Part shown: positions 1 to 6,528 of the stretch, in pieces
Numbering within the stretch: the stretch's first letter is position 1
How the letters are laid out: each line of letters begins with the position of its first letter
Origin: an uncultured Ruminococcus sp.
Lineage (GTDB): Bacteria > Bacillota > Clostridia > Oscillospirales > Ruminococcaceae
Assembly: GCA_902786965.1 (NCBI GenBank)
Contig: CADAEJ010000009.1
Coordinates: 1 to 38,202, forward strand
Direction of reading: 5' to 3'
DNA length: 38,202 nucleotides
Translations under genes and position numbers: made by a program
Notes under the pieces: model-generated
Databases searched by the model: none
What the model saw: the letters and a program-made list of their open reading frames with translations, nothing else
Told to the model about the DNA's origin: nothing

Positions 1-9
1 ATTATATTC

Positions 10-85
10 AGGGGTATAGCTCAGCTGGTAGAGCAGCGGTCTCCAAAACCGCGTGCCGAGGGTTCGAAACCTTCTGCCCCTGCCA
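10..85 (+). tRNA. tRNA-Trp (anticodon CCA)
   Basis: Cloverleaf can be folded by eye. The 7-bp acceptor stem AGGGGTA (10-16) pairs with TGCCCCT (75-81). The anticodon stem GCGGT/ACCGC encloses loop CTCCAAA with anticodon CCA at 43-45, and the T arm carries GGTTCGAAACC. The discriminator is G82 and the CCA end is encoded (83-85). It reads UGG (Trp) codons. A hairpin terminator follows at once. Confidence 0.95.
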
Positions 86-89
86 ATCC

Positions 90-119
90 GTCCGCAGTTC
101 TTTTCTGCGGACTTTTTTT
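90..119 (+). terminator. Rho-independent terminator after tRNA-Trp
   Basis: Perfect 8-bp stem GTCCGCAG (90-97) with CTGCGGAC (105-112), 7-nt loop, then a run of seven T (113-119). Confidence 0.9.
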
Positions 120-140
120 CTTGTTGTTTTGCTCTGATAC

Positions 141-169
141 TTGCATTTTCTATTGTAATGGTGTATACT
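141..169 (+). promoter_or_regulatory. Putative sigma-70 promoter of tRNA-Ala
   Basis: -35 TTGCAT (141-146) and -10 TATACT (164-169) with a 17-bp spacer. It lies after the tRNA-Trp terminator, so tRNA-Ala would have its own transcript, with a leader of about 70 nt holding the hairpin at 207-232. Confidence 0.55.
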
Positions 170-244
170 ATTGTTGTAGATAATTATGAGATCAAAATGT
201 ATAGGCTTGTAGTCTCAGCAACTGAGCTACAATTTATATTCTTC

Positions 245-317
245 GGGCTTGTAGCTCAGTTGGGAGAGCGCTGCGTTCGCAACGCAGAGGTCGGGAGTTC
301 GAACCTCCTCAGGTCCA
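245..317 (+). tRNA. tRNA-Ala (anticodon CGC)
   Basis: Acceptor GGGCTTG (245-251) pairs with CAGGTCC (310-316) and discriminator A317. The third pair is G3-U70, the classic alanine identity element. Anticodon stem CTGCG/CGCAG, loop TTCGCAA, anticodon CGC at 278-280 (reads GCG). No CCA end is encoded, unlike the Trp gene just upstream, so it must be added after transcription. Confidence 0.95.
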
Positions 318-321
318 TTTA

Positions 322-349
322 AGCCGTCTTGTTTTCAAGGCGGCTGTTT
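322..349 (+). terminator. Terminator after tRNA-Ala
   Basis: Stem AGCCGTCTTG (322-331) with CAAGGCGGCT (336-345), one G-T wobble, 4-nt loop, followed by GTTTTG. Confidence 0.8.
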
Positions 350-427
350 TGTCAATATATATAAATTTTGGCACGCTCTTTTGTGCAGATTTACGATTAT
401 TATCTTTCTTTGGATTTTTTTGCACAA

Positions 428-456
428 TTATGCTTTTCTGAATCGTTTACTATAAT
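428..456 (+). promoter_or_regulatory. Putative promoter of the DUF6688-like gene
   Basis: Perfect -10 TATAAT (451-456); a weaker -35 TTATGC (428-433) lies 17 bp upstream. Confidence 0.45.
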
Positions 457-537
457 GAAGGCAGTTTTTCGACCGCCTTAAATCATCGCAAGATGCGAGA
501 TGCTATGATGAAGCATATTGAAAGGTCTGATCAAAAA

Positions 538-1653
538 ATGGCAATGATAATTATGATCCTGGCTATAGGTGTACCGATCGTTTTATCTGTCTTGAATATT
601 GTCTGCTTTTGCAGTAATAAGGTGTCAGCAAAGATTTACAAGGTTTCCTCCACTCTTACGGTCTTTGTTGGCGGATTTCTTTATCTGCTGCTTTACTGTT
701 TGATGTTTGACCCGGGCGGCGATTGGAATGAACAGGTCTATTCTTTTCAGACACATTACAGCGTTTCGACCGAATATATGCCGACGCTGATAATTCTTGC
801 ACTTGTCGGGCTTGTCGGCTATTTTACGCTGCTGTTTGGTTCGGCAGAAAAGCTTCCCCCACTTGTTTCGGTGTTTTGCGTGGCAGCAGTGATAATGATC
901 AACGTGCTGCACATAGCTCATGCGATACAGATCTCCAATTCAATACCTGTTAATCAGGATCCTGTTAATCAGGATGTATTTATCCTATTTTATGTTTATC
1001 ACGCAAATCTTCTGCTCATTTCGGCGACTACTCTGCGAAAGCATATCCGTGAAATGCTCGTTGTTGCGAAGAATAAGGGTATGGACGTGAGCGACAACGT
1101 GAAATACCGCTGGATATACGCAAAAATGACTAAATTCTCGCACTATACTATCCTTGCTTTTGTCGCTCTTTTTATTCTGATTGCTGTTTTGGAGATCATA
1201 TTCGTTTTGTGCGGACAGGGTATTGACGCGCCGATAAAGGCATTTACGGACACTGCAGGCTGGACATTTTCACAGCAGACACCGCCGCCGCCGATGGCTT
1301 ACGATGGTCACTATCTTTGCACAGTTGCCGCAGGCGGTCATAGAAAGGTCGTTAAGCCGCTGCGGTACGGCACTCGGCTCGGTGAAACTATCGTGGTCAA
1401 CCGACAGCTTTGTGTTGCAAATGCCTTTGAGGACTACATCAAGGAGAAACTGCCTCGTTTTCACAGATTCATTCGCGGTGTGTATGACAAATACGGCTAT
1501 CCGATCTCAAAACACATAACAAATCCGACACGGGCAGATGTGGTTTATTTTATAATGAAACCGCTTGAATGGGCATTCGTGGCTTTTTTGTATCTATTTG
1601 ATGTGCAGCCCGAAAAGCGCATCAGCAGGCAGTACGAGTATTGCGGAAAATAA
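538..1653 (+). CDS. Multi-pass membrane protein, DUF6688-like
   Basis: A 371-residue protein of unknown function. About six membrane segments are visible (roughly residues 1-25, 37-57, 80-100, 107-130, 146-165, 203-226). A soluble C-terminal domain (about 250-371) contains YLCTVAAGGHRK, a VNRQL segment and VYDKYGYP, which I recall as the conserved part of DUF6688; the family call is from memory. I chose ATG 538 because GAAAGG lies 12 nt upstream; the upstream in-frame ATGs at 493, 505 and 508 lack a ribosome site. A 15-bp tandem duplication (946-975) gives the repeat PVNQD-PVNQD between segments four and five. The gene stands alone, with its own -10 box and a terminator shared with the convergent gene. 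Confidence 0.75.
   Translation: MAMIIMILAIGVPIVLSVLNIVCFCSNKVSAKIYKVSSTLTVFVGGFLYLLLYCLMFDPGGDWNEQVYSFQTHYSVSTEYMPTLIILALVGLVGYFTLLFGSAEKLPPLVSVFCVAAVIMINVLHIAHAIQISNSIPVNQDPVNQDVFILFYVYHANLLLISATTLRKHIREMLVVAKNKGMDVSDNVKYRWIYAKMTKFSHYTILAFVALFILIAVLEIIFVLCGQGIDAPIKAFTDTAGWTFSQQTPPPPMAYDGHYLCTVAAGGHRKVVKPLRYGTRLGETIVVNRQLCVANAFEDYIKEKLPRFHRFIRGVYDKYGYPISKHITNPTRADVVYFIMKPLEWAFVAFLYLFDVQPEKRISRQYEYCGK
946..975 (+). repeat. 15-bp perfect tandem duplication inside a gene
   Basis: CCTGTTAATCAGGAT occurs twice, at 946-960 and 961-975, in frame (PVNQD twice). Each unit is itself a small palindrome (CCTG, 5 nt, CAGG), and the junction holds CAGGATCCTG. Confidence 0.95.
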
Positions 1654-1656
1654 AAA

Positions 1657-1687
1657 ACTGTATGCAATATCAAAAATAGCATACAGT
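1657..1687. terminator. Bidirectional terminator between convergent genes
   Basis: Stem ACTGTATGC (1657-1665) with GCATACAGT (1679-1687). An A-run lies on the left and T-rich sequence on the right, so it can serve the gene ending at 1653 and the minus-strand gene ending at 1703. Confidence 0.75.
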
Positions 1688-1702
1688 CTTTGCTTCTTTG
1701 TT

Positions 1703-2137
1703 TTACAGCCATTGTATAAATGCGGTCTTATCGGTGCTGTTGTAGCCCGCGTGCTTGTAAAAATCAAGAGTCTTTTCGCTTTTTGAGCCTGTCAGCAGCA
1801 TCATTTTGTAGCAGTTTTCTTTGACGGCGATCTGCTTTGCAAAGTCAAGGCACTGTGTTGCATAGCCTTTACCGCGGTGTTCGCCGTGAGTGACGACATT
1901 CTCGATAAACGCATACGGTCTGACGTTTCTCGTCAGGTTCGGGATCACCACGCATATGCACGAGGAAACGATCTTCCCGTTCTGCTCGCAGACGATAATG
2001 TGGTGATTACTGTCGCCTATCATCTGATCCCAAGTGACTTTAAGGTGTTGGTCATTTTGCGGTATGCTGTCCTCGTGAAGATACAGGTACAGCTCCAGAA
2101 GCTGATGCAGGTCGTTCTGATTTGCCTCTCTGATCAT
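1703..2137 (-). CDS. GNAT-family N-acetyltransferase
   Basis: A 144-residue single-domain acetyltransferase that should transfer an acetyl group from acetyl-CoA to an amine; the substrate cannot be told. The acetyl-CoA loop motif RGKGYA (residues 88-93) is intact and follows the beta-strand YAFIENVVTH, as expected for the fold. The C-terminal LDFYKHAGY is typical of GNAT strand 6. The start at 2137 is preferred because AAAGGG lies 7 nt upstream; an ATG at 2155 in the same frame lacks a site and falls against the upstream hairpin. The ybjQ-like gene ends just upstream on the same strand, separated by a hairpin, so read-through from it may supply transcription. Confidence 0.85.
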   Translation of the reverse strand: MIREANQNDLHQLLELYLYLHEDSIPQNDQHLKVTWDQMIGDSNHHIIVCEQNGKIVSSCICVVIPNLTRNVRPYAFIENVVTHGEHRGKGYATQCLDFAKQIAVKENCYKMMLLTGSKSEKTLDFYKHAGYNSTDKTAFIQWL

Positions 2138-2160
2138 AGCCTTTCCCTTTCTCATAGCAA

Positions 2161-2186
2161 AAGACCGCCGTATCTGCGGCGGTCTT
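2161..2186 (-). terminator. Terminator of the YbjQ-family gene
   Basis: Perfect 10-bp stem AAGACCGCCG (2161-2170) with CGGCGGTCTT (2177-2186), 6-nt loop. The minus-strand T-run after it is short (TTTT), so read-through into the acetyltransferase gene is possible. Confidence 0.7.
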
Positions 2187-2192
2187 ATCTTT

Positions 2193-2504
2193 TTACTTGA
2201 ACTTTACAGCTGTGCCGTAAGCCATTACCTCGGCAGCGCTTGCCATAATAGCCGATGTGCCGTATCTGATAGCAACAATGCCGTCAGCGCCCATTTGCTG
2301 TGCATTATCAACCATTCTCTGTGTTGCGATGTCACGAGCCTCGTTCATCATTTCAACGTAAGCCTTTACCTCACCGCCGACAAGGTTTCTCAAGCCTGCG
2401 CCGATATCCTTTCCGAGGTGCTTTGACTGAATGGTTGAGCCCATAGCCACACCGATGATCTCATAAGTCTTTCCTGGTATGTTTTCGGTAGTTGTTAGAA
2501 ACAT
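2193..2504 (-). CDS. YbjQ/UPF0145 family protein
   Basis: A 103-residue protein matching the YbjQ (UPF0145, putative heavy-metal-binding) family along its whole length. The opening TTTENIPGK.Y..IGVAMG, the central GGEVKAYVEMMNEARDIA and the later GADGIVAIRY are the family's hallmark blocks. YbjQ proteins form homopentamers in solved structures; their cellular role is unknown. AGGAGG lies 9 nt before the ATG. The gene lies in a minus-strand set between the coiled-coil protein (upstream) and the acetyltransferase (downstream), with hairpins on both sides. Confidence 0.93.
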   Translation of the reverse strand: MFLTTTENIPGKTYEIIGVAMGSTIQSKHLGKDIGAGLRNLVGGEVKAYVEMMNEARDIATQRMVDNAQQMGADGIVAIRYGTSAIMASAAEVMAYGTAVKFK

Positions 2505-2534
2505 TTTTATTTCCTCCTTATTGTTTATAAAAAA

Positions 2535-2557
2535 TCCCCCATTGTTTGAATGAGGGA
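2535..2557. terminator. Terminator of the coiled-coil protein gene
   Basis: Stem TCCCCCATT (2535-2543) with AATGAGGGA (2549-2557), 5-nt loop. On the minus strand it is followed by TTTTTT (complement of 2529-2534); T-run also present on the plus side. Confidence 0.8.
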
Positions 2558-2567
2558 ATTTTTTGTT

Positions 2568-3983
2568 TTAGTTGAGATATGTTTCGTAATCAGCATTCTC
2601 CTTGAGTATCTCTGCGATAGAGTTCTCAAGCTCCTGATTAGCAGCTCTGCTTCTCACCGTAGCGTCAAGCAGCTTGGTTTCGTTTATCTGATATTCGGAC
2701 AGCTTCGAGCTGAGGTCTGTGAGCTTTGCATTTATCTCACTGAGCTGAGCATTGAGCTGTGAGATCTCGCCCTCGCACTGTTCGATATTTGTTCTTACCG
2801 ATGCAAGTTCAGCCTCATCGTGAGCAAGCTCGTTGGCAGTTCTGTCCTTTTCGGCATTCAAACTGTCAAGCTTTGCATTGTTCTCATCTATCTGCTGCTT
2901 TGCAAACATCTTCATTTTTTCCATTGGGGTCATTTCTGCGTCACTCTCTTTCAATTCAAATGATATTTGCTCTTCCTGCGGCTGTGCAGGAGTTTCAATG
3001 CTGTCAACGGAGTCCATATCAAAGTGAACATCGTCGATAGCTTCTATTGCTTCGTTGGAAGCTGTTGTAAGCGGCTCGTCAAACACGAGGTCATCAGTAG
3101 AAAGCGACGGCATCTCGCCGAGCCCGTCATCTTCAAACTTGATATCGGGGATATACTCGCCGTTTTCGTCCGTAGTCGGCTTTTCGGTGATGAACTCATC
3201 AATGTTGAATGTATCCTCAACAGCAGGCTGCTGGGTATACTCGTCTGTATATGTCTGCTCTGCGACAGGTTCGGAATAATCGGTATAGTTCTGCACGTCA
3301 GCCGTTGCTGTCTGCATCGCATCAGTTTCATACGAAACTGCATAAGGGTCTGCAACAGCGCCCAGACCATACGGGTCATAGCCTGAATACTCCTGCGGCT
3401 GTTCCTGCACCTGCGCGTGTTCGGCAGCCTTTTCCTCTGCAAGCTTGGACAGGTTATTGTCGCGCTTGATCTTATCGCTCATAAACGGATTGAAATCTTC
3501 CTCATCGGGCTGCGCCGAAGCTGCCTGGGGTGCGGGCTTTGGCTCGATGGTCATCTGATCCATAGCCGTTTTAACTGCTTTGACATCGTTTACGGTGCAG
3601 TTAAAAAACTCTGCGATCTTTTTATCGGAATCTCCGCGTTTTATCATCTTTGCGATAGACTCGGTATGCTTGTCGATAAAACCGTTCTCATCATAATTGA
3701 GGTTGAGAGCAGCTGCAGGTGCGCCTGCTGCGGAGTGGCTATCGTTCTTTTTCTTCTTCTTGAAAGGGTTGCCTATCTTGCTCATAACACCGCCGCTTTG
3801 TTCAGTCAGCGGAGTAACGCCTGTTGGCTGCTGATAGCTCTCATAGTCGGGCATATACTTTTCAAGCAGCGCTCTTGCAGCGCCCTTGTTAAGCTGCATA
3901 TACGCAGAAATGTCATCAATGCTGTGCCCTTCCTTGTACAATCTTACAACCTGTTCAGAAGTGGATTCCTGTTTCTTTGCCAT
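2568..3983 (-). CDS. Hypothetical protein with two helix-turn-helix-like segments and a coiled-coil C-terminus
   Basis: A 471-residue protein I do not recognise. Residues 5-45 (EQVVRLYKEGHSIDDISAYMQLNKGAARALLE) and about 107-135 (MIKRGDSDKKIAEFFNCTVNDVKAV) both read like short helix-turn-helix units of the recombinase/resolvase type. The middle (about 140-345) is acidic, rich in Glu, Asp, Gln and Tyr, and probably disordered. The last 115 residues are strongly helical with heptad-like Leu spacing and look like a long coiled coil. No membrane segment or signal peptide. ATG 3983 is preferred over the ATG at 4016 because AAAGG lies 12 nt upstream. A perfect consensus promoter drives it. A cytoskeletal or DNA-associated scaffold is possible, but this is a guess. 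Confidence 0.75.
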   Translation of the reverse strand: MAKKQESTSEQVVRLYKEGHSIDDISAYMQLNKGAARALLEKYMPDYESYQQPTGVTPLTEQSGGVMSKIGNPFKKKKKNDSHSAAGAPAAALNLNYDENGFIDKHTESIAKMIKRGDSDKKIAEFFNCTVNDVKAVKTAMDQMTIEPKPAPQAASAQPDEEDFNPFMSDKIKRDNNLSKLAEEKAAEHAQVQEQPQEYSGYDPYGLGAVADPYAVSYETDAMQTATADVQNYTDYSEPVAEQTYTDEYTQQPAVEDTFNIDEFITEKPTTDENGEYIPDIKFEDDGLGEMPSLSTDDLVFDEPLTTASNEAIEAIDDVHFDMDSVDSIETPAQPQEEQISFELKESDAEMTPMEKMKMFAKQQIDENNAKLDSLNAEKDRTANELAHDEAELASVRTNIEQCEGEISQLNAQLSEINAKLTDLSSKLSEYQINETKLLDATVRSRAANQELENSIAEILKENADYETYLN

Positions 3984-4067
3984 ATGGAAATCAAACCTTT
4001 CGTATGTAATATGCACCCCATGCCCTGTCTTAAAACGAGGCTTATATTTAACAGTTAACTAACATAT

Positions 4068-4096
4068 ATTATACCTTAATTCTGCAATTATGTCAA
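4068..4096 (-). promoter_or_regulatory. Consensus sigma-70 promoter of the coiled-coil protein gene
   Basis: On the minus strand: TTGACA (4096-4091), 17-bp spacer, TATAAT (4073-4068). Both hexamers match consensus exactly. Transcription would start near 4061, leaving a leader of about 75 nt. Confidence 0.85.
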
Positions 4097-4268
4097 CAAA
4101 AAAAGAACAAGAAAAGAATAAACTAATAACAAATTTGCCGTGTTTTTTTTGTGATTACTGCACAAAACAACTTTTTGCAATCAAAAGATTGCTGTTGAAA
4201 ATCACGTTGAAACAGGTATTTTTGCTGCTGCGCGTGCATAGATTATACCAAAGGAGTTGTAGCTTATA

Positions 4269-4991
4269 ATGAAAAAGATACAAAATGTAGTGTGTGCGGC
4301 GCTTATCTGTGTATTTGCGCTGGTATGGTTCTTTTCAAAGGACGTATCTGTAACTGTTCCTGCGTCGGCAGATGCGGGGGAAAATGTGAACAAAAAGGTC
4401 ATAGTTCTTGATGCGGGGCACGGCGGTATAGACGGCGGCTGCGTATCGGTGAACGGTGTTGCGGAAAAGGGGATAAACCTGTCCATTGTACAGACTCTGC
4501 GCGACTGCTTTGACATTCTCGGCTTTGATGTGGTCTGCACGCGCGAGGACGACCGTTCGATACATGACAGCGGTGTTGAGGGCATCGGCAAGCAGAAGCT
4601 TTCGGATATGAAGAACCGTCTTGACATAATCAACCGCTATGATGATGCGCTGGTGCTGTCTGTGCATCAGAATCAGTTCGTTGACGAGCGTTACAGCGGT
4701 GCGCAGATGTTCTATGCCAAGGACAGCGATGACAGCCGAAGGCTTGCCGAGTGTATGAAAAAGCAGATCGTATCGCTTTTGCAGCCGAACAACGAGCGTG
4801 AAACAAAGCCCGTCGGCAAGGAGATATACCTTATACATAATGCGAAAAGCCCGAGCGTTCTGGTTGAATGCGGTTTTTTGTCCAATCACGATGAGGCAAA
4901 GCTCTTGGAAAGCGCGGACTATCAGAAAAAGGTAGCGTTTACCATTCTCACGGGTGCGCAGGAGTACCTGCTGACAATGCCGAAAGAGTAG
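4269..4991 (+). CDS. N-acetylmuramoyl-L-alanine amidase, CwlD-like
   Basis: A 240-residue Amidase_3 enzyme that cleaves the bond between N-acetylmuramic acid and L-alanine in peptidoglycan. An N-terminal membrane anchor or signal (about 7-22) is followed by the catalytic domain from residue 43. The zinc ligands are visible: His51 (DAGHGG), Glu66 (EKGIN) and His133 (SVHQN); the catalytic Glu200 sits in LVECGF. Length and single-domain layout match CwlD, the sporulation amidase that makes muramic delta-lactam in spore cortex, better than larger autolysins. GGAG lies 12 nt before the ATG. Upstream is TTGAAA (4195-4200), 16 bp, TATTTT (4217-4222), a weak promoter within a TGTTGAAAA word that recurs near 16100. 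The lipoprotein gene follows but has its own promoter. Confidence 0.9.
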   Translation: MKKIQNVVCAALICVFALVWFFSKDVSVTVPASADAGENVNKKVIVLDAGHGGIDGGCVSVNGVAEKGINLSIVQTLRDCFDILGFDVVCTREDDRSIHDSGVEGIGKQKLSDMKNRLDIINRYDDALVLSVHQNQFVDERYSGAQMFYAKDSDDSRRLAECMKKQIVSLLQPNNERETKPVGKEIYLIHNAKSPSVLVECGFLSNHDEAKLLESADYQKKVAFTILTGAQEYLLTMPKE

Positions 4992-5014
4992 GGAACTTAT
5001 ATTTCTCCCAAAGC

Positions 5015-5043
5015 TTGATTTTTGGAAATTACGGTGCTATAAT
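5015..5043 (+). promoter_or_regulatory. Promoter of the C-type lectin lipoprotein gene
   Basis: TTGATT (5015-5020), 17-bp spacer, TATAAT (5038-5043) with the extended -10 TGC directly before it. Its position rules out the longer reading frame that would begin inside the -35. Confidence 0.8.
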
Positions 5044-5080
5044 GTACTGGAAGGAAAACCTACTGACTTGGGAGGATAAT

Positions 5081-6481
5081 ATGAAGATAAAAAAGACTCT
5101 TGCCGTTTTATTGGCATCCGCAATACTCGCGCTGACAGCGTGTTCGGAGGACACGCGCGGGGTGCCGCTGACCGATGATCCTGTCACAACGACAACTACC
5201 ACACAAGCGACTACCACGACCACCACAAGAGGTACATCTGCCGTTACAACTGCCGCAGCGCCCAAAAGCAGCGTGAATGTTGATTTCAAGACCTACACCT
5301 ACAAAATGAAGGATGCGCAGAATTACGAGTACGAGATAACTCTCACGTTAAGCCCGTGGATACTTGATACCCAGAGCGAAGTGCTTGATTCTGCGTGGGC
5401 AAAGGTGGGTAAGGGAAAGAACAAGCCTGCAATAAACAATATGGGCGCACAGAAGTATGCAAACAATGTATATACTACCCAGCTTTCCGATTCGCAGGGA
5501 AGAAATCGTACATTCTACGCGACGATGACAAATATGTATTTCAGCGTGGGAACGATGTCGGTCAAGAATGTCACAAGCGGCTGGGACTTTTCTGCAAGTA
5601 AGCCCGGAACGCCGAAGATCGCACTCAACTGGGTATCTGATTTCACAAGGGGTCAAAATTCGGGCAACTATGCACTTATGACTAAAACGTTCTATTCATC
5701 GACAGAGAACACCGACATAGGCGAGCTGTATGCAAAACCCAAGATGACAAAGAATACATGGGGACCTGTAACTGTTGTGCTTGCGCACGCCGAGAACATC
5801 TCGCCCAAGTATCCCGGCGGTCAGTACGCGGATTATGTCAAATCGGGGTATCTTCTTGCAGACTGGGCTGTGAACGAAACCAAGATAACGATACCTGTGT
5901 ACACAGGCAGCAGTTCATCGGGCTGGCTGAATAACAACGGAGATAATAAAACGGCTGCTACCACAAAACAAACGTTATCAACTATCAGCCCGAGTGCAAA
6001 GGCTAATGATTTAGGGAATGGGCTTTTTGAGCTTGGCGGTCATTATTACAAGGCGTTCAACAACCCTAAAAAATGGGATTTCAATGACAGCAACGCTGCA
6101 TGTCAGAAAATGGGCGGTCATCTTGTTTCAATAAACTCTCAAGCTGAACAGGACCTGATGGTGAAGATCGCAGGCACGAAAGATAACTATTGGATAGGAC
6201 TAATCCGCCACGGAAGCACATGGCGTTGGATAGATTCGAGCGAATTTGGGTATACTCACTGGGACAGAGCAGGTGAAGAGGGTGGTCAGCCCGATAATTA
6301 CGGCGGAAGAGAAAATGTTGCAAGAATAGCCGGTAAGACTGTAAAATACGATGACTGGACAATGAACAAGGGCGGCTGGCTTGACACGAATGCACTTGGA
6401 GAAGGTGAAGACTTGTCGACCTACGGATACATCTGCGAGTGGGACTCCAAGCCCGATATGAGCAAAATTACTGAACAGTAA
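5081..6481 (+). CDS. Lipoprotein with Thr-rich linker and C-terminal C-type lectin domain
   Basis: A 466-residue predicted lipoprotein. The signal peptide ends in lipobox LTAC (Cys21). A threonine-rich linker (about residues 34-65) projects the rest from the membrane. A middle domain (about 70-290) is unknown to me. The C-terminal 140 residues form a C-type lectin-like domain: GHYYKAF opening, AACQKMGGHLVSI, WIGLIR, WRWIDSSEF, and a closing CEWD. The QPD triplet (403-405), which in animal lectins goes with galactose-type binding, is present, but the usual WND calcium triplet is not obvious (YDDW is nearby). The start follows GGAGG with proper spacing and lies downstream of a strong promoter. 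It likely binds glycan or protein at the cell surface; ligand unknown. Confidence 0.85.
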   Translation: MKIKKTLAVLLASAILALTACSEDTRGVPLTDDPVTTTTTTQATTTTTTRGTSAVTTAAAPKSSVNVDFKTYTYKMKDAQNYEYEITLTLSPWILDTQSEVLDSAWAKVGKGKNKPAINNMGAQKYANNVYTTQLSDSQGRNRTFYATMTNMYFSVGTMSVKNVTSGWDFSASKPGTPKIALNWVSDFTRGQNSGNYALMTKTFYSSTENTDIGELYAKPKMTKNTWGPVTVVLAHAENISPKYPGGQYADYVKSGYLLADWAVNETKITIPVYTGSSSSGWLNNNGDNKTAATTKQTLSTISPSAKANDLGNGLFELGGHYYKAFNNPKKWDFNDSNAACQKMGGHLVSINSQAEQDLMVKIAGTKDNYWIGLIRHGSTWRWIDSSEFGYTHWDRAGEEGGQPDNYGGRENVARIAGKTVKYDDWTMNKGGWLDTNALGEGEDLSTYGYICEWDSKPDMSKITEQ

Positions 6482-6487
6482 ACAAAA

Positions 6488-6526
6488 AACAGCTCTCCCG
6501 ATAAACTCGGGGGAGCTGTTGTGTTT
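6488..6526. terminator. Bidirectional terminator
   Basis: 13-bp stem AACAGCTCTCCCG (6488-6500) with CGGGGGAGCTGTT (6508-6520), one wobble, T-rich to the right and an A-run (6482-6489) to the left. It lies between the convergent lipoprotein and prfC genes. Confidence 0.88.
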
Positions 6527-6528
6527 TA

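Noticed and set aside
201-232. A third tRNA gene suggested by GGCTTGTAG before tRNA-Ala
   Set aside because: Only the first 15 or so bases resemble a tRNA; there is no anticodon arm, T arm or acceptor partner.
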